This document shows positions 53,005-61,661 of a stretch of DNA of 64,000 bases, piece after piece. The translations under genes and the position numbers were made by a program. Each line of letters begins with the position of its first letter. Position 1 is the stretch's first letter. Source of the DNA: Hungatella_A sp034142505 (GTDB lineage: Bacteria; Bacillota; Clostridia; Lachnospirales; Lachnospiraceae); assembly GCA_034142505.1 (NCBI GenBank), contig JAWZDV010000017.1:1-64000 (forward strand), written 5' to 3'. The notes beneath the pieces were generated by a model that had not been told where the DNA came from, did not search any database, and worked only from the letters and a program-made list of their open reading frames with translations.

Positions 53005-53823
53005 ATGAGCGGACAAAAGAGGCTGGAAGAGCTTGTGAAGCAGTTGAATGTCATGGATGACACTATGTTTCACAAAGTAGCGGAAGATCCGGAGGTATGT
53101 GAGGAAATGCTCCGGGTATTTCTGGAAGATGAGGAACTGGTGATTCTCGACAGCACCCCACAGAAGTTTTTGAGAAATGCAGCAAATCGATCAGTAATTG
53201 TGGATGCATATTGCGAAGGTAAGAATCAGAAAAAATATGTGGTTGAGATGCAAAAGGGGGACTATGATGACCATCAGAAGCGCGTAAGGTACATAGGCTC
53301 CAATGTGGATACCAGGATCACGGAAAAGGGAATTGATTTTAAAGATATTTCGGAAGTGTATCTCATTTATCTCACGAAATTCGATGTATTTAAAAAGGAA
53401 AAGACCGTATATCACATTGACCGGATGATACAGGAGACGGGTGATGTGGTGGACAATGGATTTCACGAAATCTATATCAATGCTGAGATAGATGACGGAA
53501 GTGAGTGTGCCAAATTGATGGAGTATATCAGCCATACAGAAGGGCGGAATGAAGCATTTAAAAAGTTGTCAGATAAAATTTATTATTTGAAAGAGGAGGG
53601 AACCCATACGATGTGTGAGGCAGTAGAGGCATATGCGGCAGAAGTGGCGCAGAGAGCATTAGAGGCAGAGAAACAGAATGCGTTAGAGGCAGAAAAACAG
53701 AGTGTAGCCGAATTCTTTAAAAATGGAGTCAGTTTGGAAGTTGTTTTAAAAAGTATGAAAACCTTAGACAAAGAGACCATTCAGGCGATATACCGGGAAG
53801 TGATGGGAGATTGTGACACCTAA
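53005..53823 (+). CDS. Rpn family PD-(D/E)XK nuclease/putative transposase
   Basis: A 272-residue full-length member of the Rpn (recombination-promoting nuclease) group. The PD-(D/E)XK-like core spans about residues 20-200, with the first acidic region around ILDSTPQKFL, VDAYCEG, then the catalytic-strand motif YVVEMQKGDYDDHQKR. The C-terminal helices carry imperfect ALEAEKQ repeats. In E. coli, Rpn proteins are DNA endonucleases that raise recA-independent recombination. AAGGCGGCG precedes the ATG. Flanked by housekeeping genes with no terminal repeats, so not visibly mobile now. Confidence 0.78.
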   Translation: MSGQKRLEELVKQLNVMDDTMFHKVAEDPEVCEEMLRVFLEDEELVILDSTPQKFLRNAANRSVIVDAYCEGKNQKKYVVEMQKGDYDDHQKRVRYIGSNVDTRITEKGIDFKDISEVYLIYLTKFDVFKKEKTVYHIDRMIQETGDVVDNGFHEIYINAEIDDGSECAKLMEYISHTEGRNEAFKKLSDKIYYLKEEGTHTMCEAVEAYAAEVAQRALEAEKQNALEAEKQSVAEFFKNGVSLEVVLKSMKTLDKETIQAIYREVMGDCDT

Positions 53824-53970
53824 AGGAGTGATGGCGAATTTGGCTGTGGAGTTGGCGGTGTGACGAGATACGGCTGTATGTTTCCGGGTACAAAAGGATG
53901 CTGGGATGATTCGGATATGACAAATGGAAACTGGGTATATTGTAAAAAACAGAAAAAAGGAATACTCACG

Positions 53971-54008
53971 GAGTCCCTGCGCGGAAATGGCACGCAGGGA
54001 CTCTTTTT
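53971..54008 (+). terminator. Rho-independent terminator
   Basis: GAGTCCCTGCG (53971-53981) pairs exactly with CGCAGGGACTC (53993-54003), followed by five T. It lies between the Rpn gene and argS. Confidence 0.85.
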
Positions 54009-54103
54009 GTTGATTTTTCCAGCCGGATAGGATATAATTTTCCAATATAGGTTTATCATAAGAAGGAAGAGAAAGAGTTAGAATTAGAAGGAGAATAATC
54101 AGA

Positions 54104-55873
54104 GTGAAGAAAATTCTGGATTTGATCGTGGCAGAGATGCGGCCGGCGTTTACGGCTTGTGGTTATGAGGAAAGTTATGCGAAGGTGACGTTATCCAACC
54201 GTCCTGATTTGTGTGAGTACCAGTGTAATGGCGCGATGGCGGCGGCGAAGGTATATAAGAAGAAACCGATTGATATAGCAAATGAGGTGGTGGAGAAACT
54301 GGCCGGCAATCCCATGTTTTCGGAGTTGGCGGCGGTGATGCCGGGATTTATCAATATGAAGCTGGATGGACAGTATCTGGCGGATTATATGAACGGGATG
54401 AGGACTTCTGACAAGCTGGGGCTGGATGAAGTGGAGAATCCGGATACAATTATTGTGGATTACGGCGGAGCCAATGTGGCCAAGCCGCTTCATGTGGGGC
54501 ATCTGCGGCCGGCGATTATCGGCGAGGCGATCAAGCGTATGGGGAAATTCCTGGGCTACCATATGATCGGAGACGTGCATCTGGGAGACTGGGGGCTTCA
54601 GATGGGACAGATTATTGAGGAACTGCGGGACCGGCAGCCGGATCTGGTGTATTTTGACGAGTCTTATACCGGGGAGTATCCGGTGGAACCTCCATTTACC
54701 ATTGGGGAACTGGAGGAGATCTATCCGGCGGGCAGTGGCAAATCAAAGACGGATGAAGCGTTTAAAAAGAGGGCGCAGGAAGCGACATTGAAGCTTCAGA
54801 ACGGCTACCCGCCTTACCGCGCCATCTGGAACCATATTATGAATGTGTCCGTGGCGGATTTGAGGAAGAATTACGACAGCCTGAATGTGTATTTTGATCT
54901 GTGGAAAGGGGAGAGCGACGCGCAGCCCTATATCCCGGATCTGATTGAGGATTTGGAGAAGCGGGGACTGGCTTATGTAAGCCAGGGTGCGTTGGTAGTA
55001 GATATTGCTGAGGAGAGCGATCCTAAGGAACTGCCGCCATGTATCATCCGCAAGTCGGACGGGGCGGCGCTTTATGCAACCTCTGATCTGGGGACGATTA
55101 TTGAGAGAGAAAAGCTGTATCAGCCTGCCAAATATATCTACATCACGGACAAACGCCAGGAGCTGCATTTTATCCAGGTGTTCCGTGTGGCGAAAAAGGC
55201 CGGTTATGTGAAGCAGGATACGCCGATGCTCCATCTGATGTTTGGAACTATGAACGGCAAGGACGGCAAACCGTTTAAGACCAGAGACGGCGGTGTGATG
55301 CGTCTGGAGAATCTGGTGGCGGATATCGACGAGGCTGTGTTTGAAAGAATTATGGAGAACCGGTCCATTTCCGAGGAGGAAGCTAGGGAAACCTCCAAGA
55401 TCGTGGGTTTGGCGGCCTTGAAATACGGTGATTTATCGAATCAGGTCTCCAAGGATTATGTGTTTGATATGGAACGGTTTATCTCCTTTGAGGGGAATAC
55501 CGGACCTTATATTCTGTATACCATTGTCAGGATCAAATCGATTTTGGCGAAGTTTAAAGAGCAGGAAGGACGGGAAGTGTCTGCCGCCACTATTCTGCCG
55601 GCAGAGAACGACGGGGAGAAAGCGCTGATGCTGGAACTGACCAAGTACAACGATGTGCTGGAGACCAGCTTTGCGGAGACGGCGCCACACAAGATCTGCC
55701 AGTATATCTATGATTTATCCAACGCGTTTAACCGGTTCTACCACGATAACAAGATTATCGCCCAGGAGGACAAGGCGCGCCAGGACAGCTGGATTCTGCT
55801 GATCACACTGACAAAAGATGTACTCTGTACCTGCATTGGTCTGCTGGGTATCGAGGCACCGGAGCGCATGTAG
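54104..55873 (+). CDS. argS: Arginyl-tRNA synthetase
   Basis: A 589-residue class I aminoacyl-tRNA synthetase charging tRNA-Arg. The N-terminal Add1 domain (about 1-110) is followed by the HIGH-type signature KPLHVGHLRPA and DVHLGDWGLQMG. As in many ArgS the second signature is degenerate, here FKTRDGGVMRLENL. The anticodon-binding all-helical domain with an invariant end (LLGIEAPERM) closes it. The start is GTG 54104 behind AAGGAG. No T-box leader is visible in the 100 bases before the gene. Confidence 0.96.
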   Translation: MKKILDLIVAEMRPAFTACGYEESYAKVTLSNRPDLCEYQCNGAMAAAKVYKKKPIDIANEVVEKLAGNPMFSELAAVMPGFINMKLDGQYLADYMNGMRTSDKLGLDEVENPDTIIVDYGGANVAKPLHVGHLRPAIIGEAIKRMGKFLGYHMIGDVHLGDWGLQMGQIIEELRDRQPDLVYFDESYTGEYPVEPPFTIGELEEIYPAGSGKSKTDEAFKKRAQEATLKLQNGYPPYRAIWNHIMNVSVADLRKNYDSLNVYFDLWKGESDAQPYIPDLIEDLEKRGLAYVSQGALVVDIAEESDPKELPPCIIRKSDGAALYATSDLGTIIEREKLYQPAKYIYITDKRQELHFIQVFRVAKKAGYVKQDTPMLHLMFGTMNGKDGKPFKTRDGGVMRLENLVADIDEAVFERIMENRSISEEEARETSKIVGLAALKYGDLSNQVSKDYVFDMERFISFEGNTGPYILYTIVRIKSILAKFKEQEGREVSAATILPAENDGEKALMLELTKYNDVLETSFAETAPHKICQYIYDLSNAFNRFYHDNKIIAQEDKARQDSWILLITLTKDVLCTCIGLLGIEAPERM

Positions 55874-55942
55874 GGAGTTTCCGTGCGCAGAGTTTGAACA
55901 GGTAAAACATTGGAGTGTGTTAATCGACGGAGGGGAGCCCCT

Positions 55943-58900
55943 TTGAAAGTAGTGGATATGACAGCCAGAGCCTTCTGGAAGGGTGAATATGGAATCACCG
56001 GTACTGTGGAGGACGGGGAACAACGATATCAGATAAAAATGGACGTCAAGGGCAGCGATGTAAACAGCTGCTCTTGTTCTTGTGAACGGGGAATTTCGTA
56101 TAAGGGGATGTGTGACCATGCGAAATTGCTGCTGGAGCATTTTCGGCGGCAGGAACTGGAGGACGCGGGAATGCCTGTGACCACATCGGCACAGGTGCGG
56201 ACCATGATACGGGAATATACGAATCGGGAGGTGGCGGAAATCGTCAGGGAAGGGGAAGAGGAGCAGGTAGAGTTTCTGCCGCAGTTATTTATAGGAAGAA
56301 ATGATGTGAGGATGGAGTTCAAGCTGGGCCGGGACCGCTTTTATGTGGTAAAGGACCTGGTGGCATTTTCCCAGGCGGTGAACCATGGCGCTTATGTGGA
56401 GTATGGAAAGGAATTGGCCTTCCATCACAGCGTTGATGTATTTTCGAAGAAGAGCCGGCCCCTGGTGGAACTGGTGGTGGAGCTGATGAACACGTATCTT
56501 GACAATTATCAGCAGTTTCAGAAAAATGCCGGGAGCACGATGCCGTCGCTGAGGCGGATGACGCTGGGCCGGGGCAGCCGGGACCGGGCCATGGAGAGCC
56601 TGTTAAACCAGGAAGTGGAGACGGAGGATTACCGGGGAATCAGCCGGAAGGTGACGGTGAAGAACGGAATCCCGGAGCTTGTTATCGCTGTCCGCAGGGC
56701 CAGGAAAGAGGCCATCAAGGTGTCGGTGGACAAAAAACTGAGCAGCTTCATGGGGGAGAAATACCTCTATCTTCTGGACGGGGAAGTATTGTTCCGCTGT
56801 GATGAGGAGTGCAGCCAGGCACTGGCGGTATTCTTCCAGCAGATGACCCAGGGCTTTGGAGCGCCTTACGAGGTGACTGTGAATTCCAAGGATATTCCAC
56901 TGTTTTATGAGCGGGTGCTAAGGAAATTGGAGCCTTATGGGGTTCTTGATGTGGACGATGTGGATTTGGACCGGATGCGGCCGGCACAGTTGAAGGCGGA
57001 GTTTCTGTTTGACTGTCCGCGGCCGGGAGAAGTGGTGCTGCGGCCGACGCTGCGGTACGGCACTTATTCGTTCCATCCGGTCAATGACGAGAAGGTGCCG
57101 AGGACGGTGACCAGGGATGTGCCCGGAGAGTTTCGGATCGGACAGCTGATTACGAAGTATTTTAAATACCGGGAGGCCAAGGAACCGGATTTTGTGATTA
57201 AGGATGATGACGACGCCATTTACCGGCTGCTGGACAAGGGGATGGCGGAGTTTGCCCAGTTGGGTGAGGTGCTGCTCACGGACTCGGCCAAACATGTGAA
57301 GATTCTGCCGTCGCCGAAGGTGTCCCTGGGAGTCAGCGTGATGGGAGACTGGCTGGAGCTGACCATTGACGCAGGTCATATGACGGGGGCGGATTTACAG
57401 AGGATTTTGTCGGAGTACCGGCAGAAGAAGCCGTATTACCGGTTGAAGAGCGGAGAGTTTGTGAAGCTGGACTTAGACGGGTTTATGACGGTGGCCAGGA
57501 TGGTTGACGGGCTGGCGGTGTCGAAGTCGGATATTTTGAGCAAGAAGATTCGGGTGCCCAAGTACCGGGCGTTTTATCTGGACAGTTTATATAAAGAGAC
57601 GGGAGATATTGATCTCTACCGGGATCAATTATTCAAGTCCATTGTGCGGGGCATCAAGTCGGTGGAGGACAGTGACTTTGAGGTGCCGGACACACTGCGG
57701 CCGGTGCTCAAAGGGTATCAGAAGACGGGCTTTCGGTGGCTTCGAACGCTGGATGCCTGTGGGTTTGGCGGAATTCTGGCCGATGACATGGGTCTGGGGA
57801 AGACGATTCAGGTGATCAGCCTTTTGCTGGATGAGAAGCAGAAATGTCTGGCAGAAGGGAAGAAGCCGGGGACGTCGCTGATTGTGTGTCCGGCATCTTT
57901 GGTGTACAACTGGGAATATGAGATTCACAACTTTGCACCGGAACTGGAAGTGGAGGCTATCACCGGATTTGGGTGGAGCCGGGAGTACCGGCTGCAGTCG
58001 GTGGAGGACTATGATGTGATTATCACTTCCTATGAGCTGCTGCGCAGGGATATCCAGCTGTATGAGAATATGGAATTCCGGTTCCAGATTATTGATGAGG
58101 CGCAGTATATCAAGAATCCGGCGACCCAGAGCGCCAAGGCTGTGAAGGTGATTCATTCCCGGACCAGGTTCGCGCTGACGGGAACGCCGATTGAGAACCG
58201 GCTCAGTGAGCTGTGGAGCATTTTCGATTATCTGATGCCTGGGTTCCTGTTCAGTTACCAGAAGTTTAAGAAGAATTTTGAGGCGCCGATTGTGAAGGAC
58301 GGGAACAGCGACGTGCTGTGGAATCTACATCAGCTGACGGGACCGTTTATCTTGAGGCGTCTGAAGAAGGATGTGCTGAAGGAACTGCCGGATAAGCTGG
58401 AGAATATTATTTACTCCAGGTTTGACGAGGAGCAGAAGGAGCTTTACACGGCCAACGCGGTGAAACTGAAACGGGAACTGGAAGGCCAGAGCGACCAGGA
58501 GTACGGTTCCGGAAGAATGCAGGTGCTGGCGGAGCTCACCAAGCTGCGGCAGGTGTGCTGTGATCCAAAGCTGTATTACGAGAATTACCGGGGACGGTCG
58601 GCGAAGCTGGATACCTGTATGGAGCTGCTGGGCGGGGCGGTGGAAGCGGGGCACAAGGTGCTGTTGTTCTCCCAGTTTACGTCCATGCTGGATATCATCG
58701 GCAGGCGTCTTGACAAGGATAAGGTGAAGTACCATGTATTGACGGGGGCGACGTCCAAGGAAGACCGGATGCGGATGGTCAATCAGTTCCATGAGGACGA
58801 TGTGCCGGTGTTCCTCATTTCCCTGAAAGCCGGCGGCACGGGGCTGAATCTGACGGCGGCGGATGTGGTGATTCACTATGATCCGTGGTGGAATGTGGCG

Positions 58901-59107
58901 GCCCAGAACCAGGCGACCGACCGGACTCATAGGATTGGGCAGGATAAGCAGGTTACGGTGTTTAAGCTGATTATGAAGGATACCATTGAGGAGAGCATCT
59001 TGAAGCTTCAGGAAGCGAAACGGAGTCTGGCAGAGCAGATTATCACGGAAGGAACGGTGTCACTTAGCAGTCTGTCAAAGGATGATCTGCTGGAGATTCT
59101 GTCGTAG
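55943..59107 (+). CDS. SNF2-family helicase with SWIM zinc finger
   Basis: A DEAD/DEAH-like ATP-dependent DNA translocase of about 1054 residues. Domains in order: SWIM zinc finger near residue 45 (SCSCSCERG, CDHAK), a bacterial SNF2-associated domain (about 100-560), and a SNF2 ATPase (about 590-1050) with Walker A DDMGLGKTIQ, motif II IIDEAQYIKN, motif III LTGTPIENR, and motifs V-VI SLKAGGTGLNLTAADVV and ATDRTHRIGQ. The TTG at 55943 follows GGAGGGGAG; the upstream TTG at 55910 has no clear site. Likely acts in DNA repair or transcription recycling. Not near restriction or defence genes, so a housekeeping role is favoured. Confidence 0.9.
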   Translation: MKVVDMTARAFWKGEYGITGTVEDGEQRYQIKMDVKGSDVNSCSCSCERGISYKGMCDHAKLLLEHFRRQELEDAGMPVTTSAQVRTMIREYTNREVAEIVREGEEEQVEFLPQLFIGRNDVRMEFKLGRDRFYVVKDLVAFSQAVNHGAYVEYGKELAFHHSVDVFSKKSRPLVELVVELMNTYLDNYQQFQKNAGSTMPSLRRMTLGRGSRDRAMESLLNQEVETEDYRGISRKVTVKNGIPELVIAVRRARKEAIKVSVDKKLSSFMGEKYLYLLDGEVLFRCDEECSQALAVFFQQMTQGFGAPYEVTVNSKDIPLFYERVLRKLEPYGVLDVDDVDLDRMRPAQLKAEFLFDCPRPGEVVLRPTLRYGTYSFHPVNDEKVPRTVTRDVPGEFRIGQLITKYFKYREAKEPDFVIKDDDDAIYRLLDKGMAEFAQLGEVLLTDSAKHVKILPSPKVSLGVSVMGDWLELTIDAGHMTGADLQRILSEYRQKKPYYRLKSGEFVKLDLDGFMTVARMVDGLAVSKSDILSKKIRVPKYRAFYLDSLYKETGDIDLYRDQLFKSIVRGIKSVEDSDFEVPDTLRPVLKGYQKTGFRWLRTLDACGFGGILADDMGLGKTIQVISLLLDEKQKCLAEGKKPGTSLIVCPASLVYNWEYEIHNFAPELEVEAITGFGWSREYRLQSVEDYDVIITSYELLRRDIQLYENMEFRFQIIDEAQYIKNPATQSAKAVKVIHSRTRFALTGTPIENRLSELWSIFDYLMPGFLFSYQKFKKNFEAPIVKDGNSDVLWNLHQLTGPFILRRLKKDVLKELPDKLENIIYSRFDEEQKELYTANAVKLKRELEGQSDQEYGSGRMQVLAELTKLRQVCCDPKLYYENYRGRSAKLDTCMELLGGAVEAGHKVLLFSQFTSMLDIIGRRLDKDKVKYHVLTGATSKEDRMRMVNQFHEDDVPVFLISLKAGGTGLNLTAADVVIHYDPWWNVAAQNQATDRTHRIGQDKQVTVFKLIMKDTIEESILKLQEAKRSLAEQIITEGTVSLSSLSKDDLLEILS

Positions 59108-59131
59108 CAGAGTGGCGGGGAAAATGGAGAA

Positions 59132-59192
59132 GTTCAAGAGGAGCGGCTCAGAGTGGAGCAGATTCAAGAGGAGCGGTTCAAGTGGAGCAGAT
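59132..59192 (+). repeat. Two tandem 30-31 bp repeats upstream of the lysozyme gene
   Basis: TTCAAGAGGAGCGG, then CTCAGAGTGGAGCAGA or TTCAAGTGGAGCAGA, occurs twice in a row. Each unit carries AGGAG-like sequences. Function unknown; perhaps a simple duplication. Confidence 0.65.
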
Positions 59193-59266
59193 TATGCTGG
59201 TGTTTCCCGGCCGGGTATGGCTGGGAGTGCGCCGGGTGAGGTTCATCAATTGAGGAGGTAAATGCG

Positions 59267-60214
59267 ATGAAACATGTGTGTGGAAGTTGGAAAAAGTGGT
59301 TTTTGGCCGGGACTGTGGCGGCGATGACATTTGCAGGCTCCATCAGCGCCATGGCGGCGGAGGCCTGGACGATGGAGAACGGGCAGTATGTCAATGCGGA
59401 GGGAACGCCGATTGTGGGCGCTTTGGAAAAGGGGATCACGGTGACCAAGTACCAGAACCGGGCCAGCGAGAGCGCAGGAGGGATTGACTGGGCGAAGGTG
59501 AAGGCGGACGGCGTGTCATTTGCCATGGTACGTCTGGGATATCACAACGATATGGACCCCTATTACTCCATGAATATCAATGGGGCGGCGGCCCAGGGAA
59601 TCAAGATTGGAGCCTTTTTCTACACCCAGGCGCTGGACGTGCAGACAGCGGTGGACGAGGCTAATTATGTGCTGGAACTGGTGAAGGATTATCCCATCTC
59701 TTATCCGATTGCCTATGATGTGGAATCGAAGGTTCTGCTGGACAGCGGGTTGACAAAACAGCAGATCACGGACCAGATCAATGCATTCTGCAAGGTGATC
59801 ACCGATGCGGGATACCGCCCGGTGGTGTATGCCAACAATGCGTGGCTGACGGAGCATATTGACGCGTCACAGATTCCCTATGATATCTGGTACGCAAGAT
59901 ATGGGACGATGAACCATGATTACAAAAACCGGACCATCTGGCAGTGCGACCAGTATGGCAGGGTGGACGGAATTGTGGGAGATGTGACCATTGAACTGGC
60001 ATTTGCGGATTATGGCGCGCTGATTCCGGCGGACAGCTGGAAGAAGATCGGCGGACAGTGGTATTACATGAAGAACTATGTGAAGCAGACCGGATGGGTA
60101 CAGGTTGGTGACAAGTGGTATTATATGGATTCCAACGGGGTCATGATTCATGACACGACAATGAATATCGACGGGAAGCCCTATACCTTTGGGGCTGACG
60201 GGGCGATGCAGTAG
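59267..60214 (+). CDS. Secreted GH25 lysozyme with cell-wall-binding repeats
   Basis: A 315-residue muramidase. After a signal peptide (WFLAGTVAAMTFAGSISAMA) a GH25 domain occupies about residues 55-245. It shows the typical TKYQNRASESAGGIDW start and the catalytic acidic pair in IAYDVESK, and it ends in WQCDQYGRVDGIVGDV. The last 65 residues carry choline/cell-wall-binding-type repeats (QWYYMKNYVKQTGW, KWYYMDSNGVM). It cleaves peptidoglycan outside the cell. TGAGGAGG precedes the ATG. It probably functions in wall turnover; it is not in a phage context. Confidence 0.9.
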   Translation: MKHVCGSWKKWFLAGTVAAMTFAGSISAMAAEAWTMENGQYVNAEGTPIVGALEKGITVTKYQNRASESAGGIDWAKVKADGVSFAMVRLGYHNDMDPYYSMNINGAAAQGIKIGAFFYTQALDVQTAVDEANYVLELVKDYPISYPIAYDVESKVLLDSGLTKQQITDQINAFCKVITDAGYRPVVYANNAWLTEHIDASQIPYDIWYARYGTMNHDYKNRTIWQCDQYGRVDGIVGDVTIELAFADYGALIPADSWKKIGGQWYYMKNYVKQTGWVQVGDKWYYMDSNGVMIHDTTMNIDGKPYTFGADGAMQ

Positions 60215-60287
60215 CGGGGCGGGCCGCTAACTCGCCGGTGTGGCTGACACTTAAAATTTGAAAGAAATGCAGAGCTAATCAATTAAT

Positions 60288-60330
60288 AAGGGAGACGGAC
60301 GGTACTACGGTGTCTTAGTCTCCCTTTCTA
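60288..60330 (+). terminator. Terminator after the GH25 gene
   Basis: AAGGGAGAC (60288-60296) pairs exactly with GTCTCCCTT (60318-60326), followed by TCTAT. Moderately strong. Confidence 0.65.
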
Positions 60331-60407
60331 TCTATTCGGGAGAAAAGCATGGTAGGAAGACGGTTTATGAATAATCTGAAATTACACAAAGGAGGAGTGT
60401 TTTTATT

Positions 60408-61265
60408 ATGGAAAAACGTAAAAAAGTGAATATTACAAAGGAAACATTGGATTTATATCGTAAATATCTTCAGGATGAGGAGAAAAGCCAGGCTACGGTG
60501 GAGAAGTATGTAAGGGACGTGAGGGCGTTTGGGCAGTTTCTGGGGAATTGGCAGGCGCTGGATAAAGAACAGATCCGGGCGTATAAAGAGGTCCTTAAGG
60601 AGAAGTATAAGATGACCAGCGTTAATTCCATGCTGGCGGCGCTCAACAGTTTTTTCAAGTTTCTGGGACGGGAGGACTGGAAGGTGAAACTGTATCGGGT
60701 GCAGAGGGCTGTATACAGCAGACCGGAAGTAGAAATGACGGAGGCAGACTATATCAAATTAATTGAGGCCGCCAGGAAGCAGGGAGACATTCGGATGAGT
60801 ATGCTGATTCAGACGATTGGAAGTACGGGGGTGCGTATCAGCGAACTGAAATTCATCACGGTGGAATCGTTAAAGGCGGGGCGTGCGGAGATTTATAATA
60901 AGGGGAAATCCCGAGTGGTGCTGCTGCCGGAGGAACTGACGAAGCTGTTGCAAAAGTATTGCCGGGAAAATGGAATTACGGGTGGCAGTATCTTTGTGAC
61001 GAAGCATGGGAACCCGGTGAACCGGAGTAATGTGAGCAAGAAGATGAAGCAGCTGGGTAAAGAGGCCGGAGTAGATACGGCAAAGATATTTCCCCACAAT
61101 CTGCGCCATTTGTTTGCAAGGATTTTCTATAAGATAGAAAAAGATGTGGTGAGACTGATGGACTTGCTGGGGCACTCCAACATTAACACTACCAGAATTT
61201 ATACCATGACGACGGAAGAACAGCCGAGAAGACAGATGTCGCGGATGCGGATGGTGCTGGGCTGA
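60408..61265 (+). CDS. Tyrosine recombinase (XerC/D-like), probable DNA invertase
   Basis: A 285-residue site-specific recombinase. A SAM-like core-binding domain (about 8-95) precedes the catalytic domain (about 105-285), which holds the full set of active-site residues: arginine in STGVRISEL, lysine in NKGKSRVV, HxxR in PHNLRHLFA, histidine in LLGHSNINTT and the nucleophile tyrosine in RIYTMT. AAAGGAGGAGTG lies before the ATG. It is not next to phage genes. Within 25 bases of its stop lies one of two inverted repeats flanking a promoter segment, so it probably inverts that segment. XerC/D housekeeping function cannot be excluded but the context argues against it. Confidence 0.9.
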   Translation: MEKRKKVNITKETLDLYRKYLQDEEKSQATVEKYVRDVRAFGQFLGNWQALDKEQIRAYKEVLKEKYKMTSVNSMLAALNSFFKFLGREDWKVKLYRVQRAVYSRPEVEMTEADYIKLIEAARKQGDIRMSMLIQTIGSTGVRISELKFITVESLKAGRAEIYNKGKSRVVLLPEELTKLLQKYCRENGITGGSIFVTKHGNPVNRSNVSKKMKQLGKEAGVDTAKIFPHNLRHLFARIFYKIEKDVVRLMDLLGHSNINTTRIYTMTTEEQPRRQMSRMRMVLG

Positions 61266-61288
61266 CGCTGGTGACAAAAAAAAACACC

Positions 61289-61303
61289 CCATAATATACA
61301 TTA
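61289..61303 (+). repeat. Left inverted repeat of invertible segment
   Basis: CCATAATATACATTA, the exact reverse complement of the right repeat at 61626-61640. The neighbouring bases extend it to a near-palindrome with CATAAT and ATTATG arms around ATAC, the shape expected of a tyrosine recombinase crossover site. Confidence 0.8.
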
Positions 61304-61353
61304 TGTGGTATCAATAATCAATTCCAAAGGGATATTCCCTCATGTTATAGTCT

Positions 61354-61381
61354 ATTATACCCATTTTCGTAAAAATTGCAA
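61354..61381 (-). promoter_or_regulatory. Leftward sigma-A-like promoter inside the invertible segment
   Basis: TTGCAA, 16 bases, TATAAT on the minus strand. The -35 lies in one of two direct repeats (61371-61393 and 61395-61417) that share AAAAATTGCAAG. Confidence 0.65.
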
Positions 61382-61417
61382 GGTTTCAGATGGAAAAAAT
61401 TGCAAGTTTCGACATGG
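61371..61417 (+). repeat. Two direct repeats of about 23 bp within the invertible segment
   Basis: AAAAATTGCAAGGTTTCAGA... (61371-61393) is followed by AAAAATTGCAAGTTTCGACA... (61395-61417). They overlap and adjoin the -35 box and could bind a regulator. Confidence 0.6.
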
Positions 61418-61625
61418 GGTTCGCATAATTGTGACATAAGCGGAAGAAAATCTGGTGATTGGGCCTGTTTGGGTTTCAATCGCCTGTTTGTCGTGTTCAC
61501 AATCTTTTGAAGCAGATTCCAGCAGTCTGAAACATCGTTAAAATCCTAAAAATTATGTGTAAGAGAACAGTTCCCAAGGCAGTCAATGACCTGTTTGCCA
61601 ATGGTCTATTTTATGAAACACCCTG

Positions 61626-61640
61626 TAATGTATATTATGG
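61626..61640 (+). repeat. Right inverted repeat of invertible segment
   Basis: TAATGTATATTATGG, exact reverse complement of the left repeat. It sits 21 bases before the GTG start of the signal peptidase gene, just upstream of the GAGAGGTG ribosome binding site. Confidence 0.8.
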
Positions 61641-61661
61641 AGTAAAGAGAGGTGCCGGTCC

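Larger units (their letters stand above)
61304..61625. promoter_or_regulatory. Probable invertible promoter segment (322 bp between repeats)
   Basis: An AT-rich stretch without genes between a tyrosine recombinase and a signal peptidase gene, bounded by 15-bp inverted repeats. It holds a sigma-A-like promoter on the minus strand: TTGCAA (61381-61376), a 16-base spacer and TATAAT (61359-61354). I find no comparable promoter on the plus strand. Inversion would move the -10 to about 61570-61575, pointing at the signal peptidase gene 85 bases away. In the given orientation it reads toward, and antisense to, the recombinase gene. Confidence 0.7.

Noticed and set aside
54009..54103. T-box leader before argS
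   Set aside because: The interval before the GTG start is too short and lacks the conserved T-box sequence; the hairpin at 53971-54008 is a plain terminator.
60408..61265. Tyrosine recombinase as a phage or ICE integrase
   Set aside because: No phage, conjugation or excisionase genes and no tRNA attachment site nearby; flanking inverted repeats fit a local invertase better.
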